Assembly: GCA_902609035.1 (NCBI GenBank)
Contig: CACLQG010000003.1
Coordinates: 1 to 64,000 of the forward strand
DNA length: 64,000 nt
Direction of reading: 5' to 3'
Source: an uncultured Bacteroidota bacterium
GTDB lineage: Bacteria > Bacteroidota > Bacteroidia > Flavobacteriales > Flavobacteriaceae
Position 1 is the first letter of the stretch; each line of letters begins with the position of its first letter. The translations under genes and the position numbers were made by a program. Of the stretch, positions 58,233-64,000 are shown piece after piece. The notes beneath the pieces are model-generated. The model worked only from the letters and a program-made list of their open reading frames with translations, searched no databases and was not told the origin of the DNA.

Positions 58233-59039
58233 TTAAACTTTATAGTGATTCATTATGATTTTCTCAAAAATAGTATCTGGTAAAACCCTTTTTAAAATTA
58301 GAGATATTTTTTGGAGAAATGAACCTGATTTATAGTGTACTTTTCTTTTTTTAAGGTTAATAATTTTATAAACTTTTTGAGCAAATTCATTGGGGTCGCT
58401 CCCATTATCTACATCGTCGTCTATTGTATCAAGAGAATATTTATAAATATTGTGATAAGGGGACTCTTTATTAAGAGGGCTGTATATTCTTCGTGCACTA
58501 ATATCTGTAGCATAATCTCCTGGAGCCAGAGTCACTACATCAATTCCAAAACGTTTAACCTCCATTCTAAGTGCCTCCGAAGCAATCCACATTGCTCCTT
58601 TTGATGAAGAATATAAACCTCGGTAAGGTAAACCCATATATCCTCCAATGGAAGTTACATTAATAATCAAACCCGATTTTTGTTTACGCATTATAGGCAA
58701 TATCTTTTGTATCAAAACTAAAGGGCCAAAGAAGTTGGTTCTGAAATGATATTCCATTGCCGATGAGTCAACCTCCTCAATTGGACCAGTGATCCCAGCG
58801 CCAGCATTGTTGATCAATACGTCGATACGCCCTGCTTTATCCAATACTTGTTGAACGAGAAGAGTGGCTGTATTAGGTTGATTCAAGTCAAAGGGTAAAA
58901 GTTTAACCCCGTTATTACTGCTATATTTTTTTGGTTCCCTACAGGTACCCAGAACATGATATTTGTGTTGCATAAGATAAGCAGCAGTGGCTTTGCCAAG
59001 ACCAGAAGAGGCACCAGTAATCAATATTACTTTAGTCAT
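58233..59039 (-). CDS. Short-chain dehydrogenase/reductase
   Basis: Classical SDR, 268 residues. TGASSGLGK (8-16) binds the cofactor, NNAGAG (77-82) follows, and the catalytic set is S130, Y143 and K147 (YSSSK). The C-terminus is extended (KVHYKSGSFLQKISLILKRV), as in SDRs of lipid or steroid type that contact membranes. Substrate unknown. The SRP RNA gene lies only 14 bp upstream of the start on the same strand, so the SDR may be read from the SRP RNA promoter. Confidence 0.88.
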   Translation of the reverse strand: MTKVILITGASSGLGKATAAYLMQHKYHVLGTCREPKKYSSNNGVKLLPFDLNQPNTATLLVQQVLDKAGRIDVLINNAGAGITGPIEEVDSSAMEYHFRTNFFGPLVLIQKILPIMRKQKSGLIINVTSIGGYMGLPYRGLYSSSKGAMWIASEALRMEVKRFGIDVVTLAPGDYATDISARRIYSPLNKESPYHNIYKYSLDTIDDDVDNGSDPNEFAQKVYKIINLKKRKVHYKSGSFLQKISLILKRVLPDTIFEKIIMNHYKV

Positions 59040-59053
59040 TTAAAAATAAAAAA

Positions 59054-59150
59054 GGGCAAGCGATCTACATCACACCGCTACGACCGCCTACCCTTGCTGC
59101 GTTCCCGCCCTGGGGGGATTCGGCAGGAGCTGGTTGTGCAGGACTTGCCC
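59054..59150 (-). ncRNA. ffs: Signal recognition particle RNA (small bacterial type)
   Basis: The minus strand reads GGGCAAGTCCTGCACAACC... and ends ...GATCGCTTGCCC, with GGGCAAG and CTTGCCC forming the closing helix of a 97-nt hairpin. Near the tip it has CCCAGGGCGGGAACGCAGCA, the conserved GGAA-tetraloop and symmetric-loop region that binds Ffh, followed by GGGTAGGC. This is the 4.5S-type SRP RNA of Bacteroidota. A strong promoter stands immediately upstream and a T-rich run follows the 3' end. Confidence 0.93.
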
Positions 59151-59154
59151 ATAG

Positions 59155-59184
59155 CAAATATAATACGTTTCCAGCGTTCGACAA
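59155..59184 (-). promoter_or_regulatory. SRP RNA promoter
   Basis: On the minus strand TTG (59184-59182), a 19-bp spacer and TATATTTG (59162-59155) form a full Bacteroidota promoter. The -7 element ends 4 bp before the first base of the RNA, which matches the expected transcript start. Confidence 0.75.
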
Positions 59185-59229
59185 TTATTTTAAATTCTTA
59201 ATTTTATGATGATGTAATACACATAACAA

Positions 59230-60252
59230 ATGAAATTTTGGATTTTATTTTTGTCACTACTTTTTCTCAAGTGCAATACGGATATCTCAAAAGATTTAAA
59301 ACTCATAGTTCTTGAAAAAAGCAAAAAATTTACACCCAATGACAAATTAAACTTTAACATAATTAATAAAAAAAAATACTCCATTGATTCTATAATATTT
59401 AAGTTAGATGGAAAGAGAGTCAATAATGGATTAGCTCTTAATAAAATGTCATTGGGCTTATTTGAATTAACAGCATCTGTATATACTTCTGGTAAAAAAT
59501 ATGAATATGAGGAAATGATAAGTATTGTTTCTGAAAAAAAACCAAAATTATATACTTACACAATACTAAATGAATACCCTCATGACAAAAAAGCCTATAC
59601 CCAAGGATTAGAATTTTATCGCGATACTTTATACGAGAGTACAGGGCTCAGAGGCAAATCCAGTATAAGAAAAGTAAATTTCGAAACAGGAGAAGTTTAC
59701 AAAAAAACAACATTAGACAAAGTCTATTTTGGCGAGGGAATTTCGTTTCTGAATGATAAGCTATACCAACTTACTTGGCAAGGAGATATTGGTTTTCAAT
59801 ATGACCCCAACCAGCTCAAAATGGAAAAATCATTTGCTTATCAGGAAAGTAAAGAAGGTTGGGGACTTTGTAATGATGGTAAAAAATTATACAAATCAGA
59901 TGGTTCTCACCAAATATGGATTTTGGACGCAGAAAACCAAAAAGAAATTGGTAAAATCCAAGTAATGACAGATAAGAATGCTTTAAAAAAAATAAATGAA
60001 TTGGAATGGGTAAATGGTAAAATTTATGCTAATACTTATCAATTTAAAAAAGAAGTTGGAATTATTATCAATCCAAAAAAAGGAGCCGTTGTGGGTGTAA
60101 TCGATTTTTCGGGTTTAAAAAGTAAAGTTGAACAATTGTCTAACTTAGATGTACTCAATGGTATTGCCTACCATCCCTCTAGAAAAACTTTTTTTGTTAC
60201 TGGAAAAAACTGGAGTAAATTGTTCGAGGTGAAGATAAGCCCCAAAGAGTGA
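59230..60252 (+). CDS. Glutaminyl-peptide cyclotransferase lipoprotein
   Basis: Glutamine cyclotransferase of the beta-propeller type, which forms N-terminal pyroglutamate on exported proteins. The 340 residues begin with a lipoprotein signal MKFWILFLSLLFLKC (C15). An N-terminal beta domain (about 20-95) precedes the propeller (about 105-340): EYPHDKKAYTQGLEF, YESTGLRGKSSIRKV, YFGEGISFLNDKLYQLTW, EGWGLCNDGKKLYKSDGS, INELEWVNGKIYANTY and NGIAYHPSRKTFFVTGKNW, all family signatures. N-terminal pyroglutamate is common on Bacteroidota surface proteins. Monocistronic. Confidence 0.92.
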   Translation: MKFWILFLSLLFLKCNTDISKDLKLIVLEKSKKFTPNDKLNFNIINKKKYSIDSIIFKLDGKRVNNGLALNKMSLGLFELTASVYTSGKKYEYEEMISIVSEKKPKLYTYTILNEYPHDKKAYTQGLEFYRDTLYESTGLRGKSSIRKVNFETGEVYKKTTLDKVYFGEGISFLNDKLYQLTWQGDIGFQYDPNQLKMEKSFAYQESKEGWGLCNDGKKLYKSDGSHQIWILDAENQKEIGKIQVMTDKNALKKINELEWVNGKIYANTYQFKKEVGIIINPKKGAVVGVIDFSGLKSKVEQLSNLDVLNGIAYHPSRKTFFVTGKNWSKLFEVKISPKE

Positions 60253-60811
60253 GTCACCATTAAACACTTATAAAAATAGTTATCAAATAACATCTTTACA
60301 ACCTTAATCATATCAAAAATGAGTAATACCCTCTGTAGACGCAGGTGATGGCCAAAGTAAATTGGGTGAAAGTAAAAACTCCATAGACGAAGCCACAGGT
60401 GTAAAGAGCATATGAAAACAAAAAGTAAATCAAAGGTAAGGTACTTTTTTTGGAGATATTATAAGAGTTGAAAATTTTGACAATTCAGTTATAAGACTAA
60501 TTTGTATATTCATAATCATAAGTTTTTAAATTAGAAAAAATCTTAATATGGTAAATCTTAAAGCCTAATGTATTGAATTGATTTTTCTCCCAGAAAACCA
60601 CTAAAATTATCCATTGAATTTCACGAAATTTATAATTGTCGACTTTACTTTTTAGGATTAAATATTACAAAGGTTTTTTTGAAATTTGAATATTGGCTAT
60701 TTGATCAATTTTTAAAACTTATTGACATATAAATTTATTGAAATGATGGAGTATTTTATCACCCTTATAGAAAATTATTATAGCTAAGATCAGTCAAATT
60801 TAAAAATTATA
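60253..60811. other. AT-rich gap with no assignable gene
   Basis: One stretch (about 60329-60415) reads PSVDAGDGQSKLGESKNSID followed by EATGVKSI and TGA on the plus strand, with balanced amino acids that look protein-like, but no start or family is visible. The rest (60420-60811) is AT rich with many stops in all frames. It may hold another decayed gene plus the terminators of the flanking genes. Confidence 0.35.
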
Positions 60812-62908
60812 TTACCAAAAAATCAATTCATCGGCAAAAACCCACGACTTTTTGCTTTTCCATTTTTGGTAAACTGGTGCATTTGGGAATTTCATGTGGT
60901 TTAAAGCAATAACCTTTATCTCTTTATAGCCATTAAAATCAACGGGTAAAGTAAAGTCTTTAAAATAAGAAATTCTTTCGTCTGGACTATCTTGAACAGG
61001 AATAACTAATTCGCTCAGTAATTCGTATTTTCCCTTCATAGATTTTCCATAGACTTCAATTTTTTTAGGAAAAATACTTCTCATGTCTAAGTTCTCCAGC
61101 ATACTCAATGTAACATGATTAATTTCATCTGAATTGTTAAGCTCCACCTCAATATCCAAATCTTGTTCAACAACACCTAACCATGTTTTAGCCACCTCAA
61201 TACTAGTGCCTCTATAAACCTTTTTGCCTTTTTTACCATCAAATAAAACAGATTGGTTGTTCTCAAAAGTTAAATTCACATGATGACTAATAGAAAAACT
61301 CCTTTTTAGTTCGTTGTTTACTTGAAAGTCAACAACATGATGATTGTTTTTAAACAACATTACCTCAAAAACCTTACTATCCGACCAGCCTTTTTTTATC
61401 GACTTTGCCTTAAGCTGAGTCGATTTATTAATAGAAATAGGGCCAGTATATATAGGATCTTTTTTATCTGGCTCACTTCCATCTAGGGTAAAATGGATAT
61501 CACTATTTTTTACTACTGTTTCCTTAAACACAATACTGAGCGAATCATTGAAAATGTGATTAGAGTTAATTATTTCAGGTTGACTTAGGCTCAACTTCTC
61601 TTTAAACAAATCGAAAGTACCAAAATTGACCAATGACGGTGAAATAGATGCCAATTGCTTTTGTTGATTTTTTTCTATCAAGGTATTCCAAGCATAAATA
61701 GATTTTGGAGCAGCATTTAGCAATAATTTTTGCAACCCTTGATGGGTAACAGCAGTATTACACAAATTCAATACATCTAAATTACTGTTTACTAAATAGC
61801 CTAGAGCAATATCACTGATCTTTGTTTGATCCATTCGCAATACTCTAAGCCTGGGAAAATCCATTAAAACCTTAGCCATATTGTTGTCAAAATTCGTTCC
61901 GCTAACATCCAAATCTATGAGTTGATTTTTAACTTTCGTCAAGGTATTTACATGATCATCAGCCAGTCTTGACTTCATAAACTTTAACTTCAGTAGATTA
62001 TCCTCAAGAGCATTGGGTTTAACCCTAAACCCTAAGGTAATTAACTTCTCCAGGTCACTTCCTTTTGCAGGTTTAACTTTTTCATCAGCTCCTAAAAATG
62101 ACAAAATATTTGTTTTAAAAGTTTCGTTTTTCGCCAAGTTTGTCTGTCCTAGTTCAAGGTATGCTCCAGAAGTCACCCAATCTGCCAAAAGCCATTTTTC
62201 TTTTTCTGTCAATTGTGATTTATTCTTTGGTGGCATATGAAGTTTGTCTTCTTTGGGTAGATTGATGTATTTTAACAATCTTCCCTCTTTTGGATTTTGA
62301 GTATTAAATAAGCTTCCACGTTCACCTCCTTTTAGAACCAAATTATAGTGATCAAGTCGTAAATCACTCTTACTCTTATTCGCATTGTGACAGCTGACGC
62401 ATTTATCCTCAAAAATCACATTGACCACATCATTATAATAATCAATGCTGTCTTTTACAAAAATAACCTTAGGTTTTTCAAATAATTCAGCAGCTGAAAG
62501 GTAATCATCTCCATGAGTGATTTGTCCTCCTTTGTGTCCCGTTACAATTAATGCAATAAGAGTAAGGATATAGCCCCAAAAAAAAAGATTTTCTCTTCCT
62601 TTCAAGCGGTGTAAAATAGTCAAACCTAGACTCAGAATTAAAGTAATAACCCCAGCCCAAAAATGAAATTTAAGGGTATTGAAGTCATAATCATTGTTTA
62701 AAGAGAGTAAATAACCAAGTAAACTGGCTACCAAAGCTCCTGCAAAAGAAAAATCAACCCCTATGCGAATGGCTTTATTAAGGTGGAAGTTTTGAAACTT
62801 TGAGATGAGCAATAAAAAGAAAGTCATAAGTAAAGAACCAATGGGCAAATGCAATACCAACGGGTGGAACTTTCCAATATATTTGAGTATTTCTAATGTA
62901 TAATCCAC
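60812..62908 (-). CDS. Membrane protein with PSCyt1-type cytochrome c, LRR and chitobiase-like domains
   Basis: Multidomain envelope protein of 698 residues. N-terminal four-helix membrane part (about 10-130, starting YIGKFHPLVLHLPIGSLLM, DUF2231-like). Then a planctomycete-type cytochrome c domain with haem motif CVSCH (170-174) and LDHYNLVLKGGERG, MPPKNKSQLTEKE. A leucine-rich-repeat-like section follows (about 290-400, LRVLRMDQTKISDIALGYL). Next a chitobiase-type beta domain (FTLDGSEPDKKDPIYTGPIS, about 475-495) and a C-terminal jelly-roll-like part. Such proteins occur in polysaccharide-degrading Bacteroidota and Planctomycetota beside DUF1501 genes, as here (4 bp upstream). Electron transfer is inferred; substrate unknown. 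Confidence 0.85.
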   Translation of the reverse strand: MDYTLEILKYIGKFHPLVLHLPIGSLLMTFFLLLISKFQNFHLNKAIRIGVDFSFAGALVASLLGYLLSLNNDYDFNTLKFHFWAGVITLILSLGLTILHRLKGRENLFFWGYILTLIALIVTGHKGGQITHGDDYLSAAELFEKPKVIFVKDSIDYYNDVVNVIFEDKCVSCHNANKSKSDLRLDHYNLVLKGGERGSLFNTQNPKEGRLLKYINLPKEDKLHMPPKNKSQLTEKEKWLLADWVTSGAYLELGQTNLAKNETFKTNILSFLGADEKVKPAKGSDLEKLITLGFRVKPNALEDNLLKLKFMKSRLADDHVNTLTKVKNQLIDLDVSGTNFDNNMAKVLMDFPRLRVLRMDQTKISDIALGYLVNSNLDVLNLCNTAVTHQGLQKLLLNAAPKSIYAWNTLIEKNQQKQLASISPSLVNFGTFDLFKEKLSLSQPEIINSNHIFNDSLSIVFKETVVKNSDIHFTLDGSEPDKKDPIYTGPISINKSTQLKAKSIKKGWSDSKVFEVMLFKNNHHVVDFQVNNELKRSFSISHHVNLTFENNQSVLFDGKKGKKVYRGTSIEVAKTWLGVVEQDLDIEVELNNSDEINHVTLSMLENLDMRSIFPKKIEVYGKSMKGKYELLSELVIPVQDSPDERISYFKDFTLPVDFNGYKEIKVIALNHMKFPNAPVYQKWKSKKSWVFADELIFW

Positions 62909-62912
62909 GAGG

Positions 62913-64000
62913 TCAAATTGACAATATATCTCTTTTTACTTCACCCGAAACATCAGTTAATCTGAACCTTCTGCCTTGGGTCTTATAAATCATCTTTTCA
63001 TGATCGACACCAAACTGGTTAAGTAAGGTAGCTTGAAGGTCATGCACATGCATAGGGTCTTTGACAATATTATATCCAAAATCATCTGTCTCTCCATAAC
63101 TAAATCCAGGCTTTATTCCGCCTCCTGCCATAAAAATTGTAAAAGATCGGGGATGGTGATCTCGACCATAATCCGTATCGGAAAGTTTACCTTGACAATA
63201 ATTTGTTCTTCCAAACTCGCCTCCCCAAATCACAAGAGTATCCTCTAATAAACCTCTCTGCTTTAAATCCATAATCAAAGCAGCAGTGCCTTGATCCACA
63301 TCCTCAGCCTGACGTTTTATTTGTGAGGGTAAATTGTCGTGCTGATCCCAACCGGTGTGGTACAATTGAACAAATCTTACATCCTTCTCAATTAAGCGAC
63401 GGGCCAAAAGACAATTGGCAGCATAGGTCCCAGGTTGGTAGGAATTTTTACCATACATACGTAAAATATGATCCGGTTCATCGCTAATATCCATTACATC
63501 AGGGACTGAAGTTTGCATTCTATAAGCCATTTCGTAATTTGAAATACGACTATTAATTTCTGGATCACCGAATGTTTTCTCTTGCTCTTCATTTAGAGCT
63601 GCCAAATGATCCAACATATTTCTTCTTTCGCTTTTGGAAACTCCTTCAGGGTTTTGCAGATACAAAACGGGATCCTTGCCAGAACGGAATTGTACGCCCT
63701 GATGCAGTGAACTCAAAAAACCATTCCCCCACAATCTAGAATATAATGGTTGTGGTTGAGGCTTACCATTTCCTGTAGAAAGTAATACGATAAAGGAGGG
63801 CAAATTATCATTTAAACTTCCCAAACCATAACTCATCCAGGAGCCAATACTCGGTCGGCCTGGCAATTGGGAACCCGTTTGAAAAAAAGTTATTGCTGGG
63901 TCGTGGTTAATCGCCTCCGTATGCATGGATTTAACAAAACACAACTCATCCACTACTTTAGAAACGTGTGGCATTAAATCACTAACCCAAGCTCGGGATT
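62913..64000 (-). CDS. DUF1501 protein (N-terminus cut by window edge)
   Basis: The frame stays open to the window end, so the real start lies beyond 64000; the internal Met at 63974 follows WVSDL and is not the start. The visible part of about 362 residues is DUF1501, an alkaline-phosphatase/sulfatase-fold family: [86 protein letters not shown] and [21 protein letters not shown]. Partners usually are PSCyt1-bearing proteins, and the next gene is one, 4 bp away. The substrate of the pair is not known. A Tat signal is expected in the missing N-terminus. Confidence 0.9.
   Translation of the reverse strand, partial: SRAWVSDLMPHVSKVVDELCFVKSMHTEAINHDPAITFFQTGSQLPGRPSIGSWMSYGLGSLNDNLPSFIVLLSTGNGKPQPQPLYSRLWGNGFLSSLHQGVQFRSGKDPVLYLQNPEGVSKSERRNMLDHLAALNEEQEKTFGDPEINSRISNYEMAYRMQTSVPDVMDISDEPDHILRMYGKNSYQPGTYAANCLLARRLIEKDVRFVQLYHTGWDQHDNLPSQIKRQAEDVDQGTAALIMDLKQRGLLEDTLVIWGGEFGRTNYCQGKLSDTDYGRDHHPRSFTIFMAGGGIKPGFSYGETDDFGYNIVKDPMHVHDLQATLLNQFGVDHEKMIYKTQGRRFRLTDVSGEVKRDILSI

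Noticed and set aside
63033..63248. 71-codon plus-strand frame inside the DUF1501 gene
   Set aside because: Antisense shadow of a well-conserved protein with no start signals.

Overview
This window looks like the chromosome of an AT-rich Bacteroidota, most likely a marine member of Flavobacteriia or a close relative. Four things point there: an LpxC-FabZ fusion in an lpxD-lpxC/fabZ-lpxA operon, a PorX response regulator with a PglZ domain (type IX secretion control), bifunctional HisB and HisIE inside a complete his operon, and promoters of the Bacteroidota type (TTG, 17-23 bp, TAnnTTTG). The family cannot be fixed by eye. Almost everything is chromosomal housekeeping. I found no IS element, prophage, tRNA, CRISPR array or defence island.

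Layout. 1-870: N-terminal part of porX (minus). 1045-1321: decayed HD-domain hydrolase gene. 1346-7653 (plus): lpxD, lpxC/fabZ, lpxA, efp, sucD, fabG and a prohibitin-like gene, covering lipid A and fatty acid synthesis, translation and the TCA cycle. 7685-14803 (plus): his promoter, probable attenuator, then hisG-D-C-B-H-A-F-IE, tightly overlapped and covering every histidine step except those of shared metabolism. 14844-18821: DUF885 lipoprotein, DUF2461 protein, TetR regulator behind strong AT palindromes, and a SUI1-type initiation factor. 18823-28376: ung, mutS2, a decayed DUF393 gene, a dicarboxylate/glutamate symporter, aroC, a methyltransferase and a large FAD/Fe-S oxidase; this block looks richer in G+C than its flanks. 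28482-36190: thioredoxin lipoprotein, rhomboid protease, lipid A acyltransferase, glmM, a decayed acpH gene, uvrA.

36347-54462: an M1-peptidase-like envelope protein with a non-standard start, fused E1 of a 2-oxoacid dehydrogenase, holA, an HsdR-N protein, a family 2 glycosyltransferase, an OmpA lipoprotein, tsaC, a UvrD/PcrA helicase, recG, pheT, an unknown membrane protein and a DUF2490 protein. 54466-64000: ABC-F ATPase, a second thioredoxin-like lipoprotein without CXXC, transaldolase, an SDR, the SRP RNA gene on the minus strand, glutamine cyclotransferase, and a pair formed by a membrane cytochrome c/LRR protein and a DUF1501 protein.

The most unexpected pattern is in the gaps. Nearly every long gap holds a decayed gene whose frames can still be read in pieces: HD hydrolase, DUF393, AcpH, and one or more I cannot name. 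The other points worth a look are the his leader, the missing start codon at 36347, and a 15-bp palindrome core shared by the DUF885 and tetR upstream regions. I do not see a convincing new multi-gene system here.
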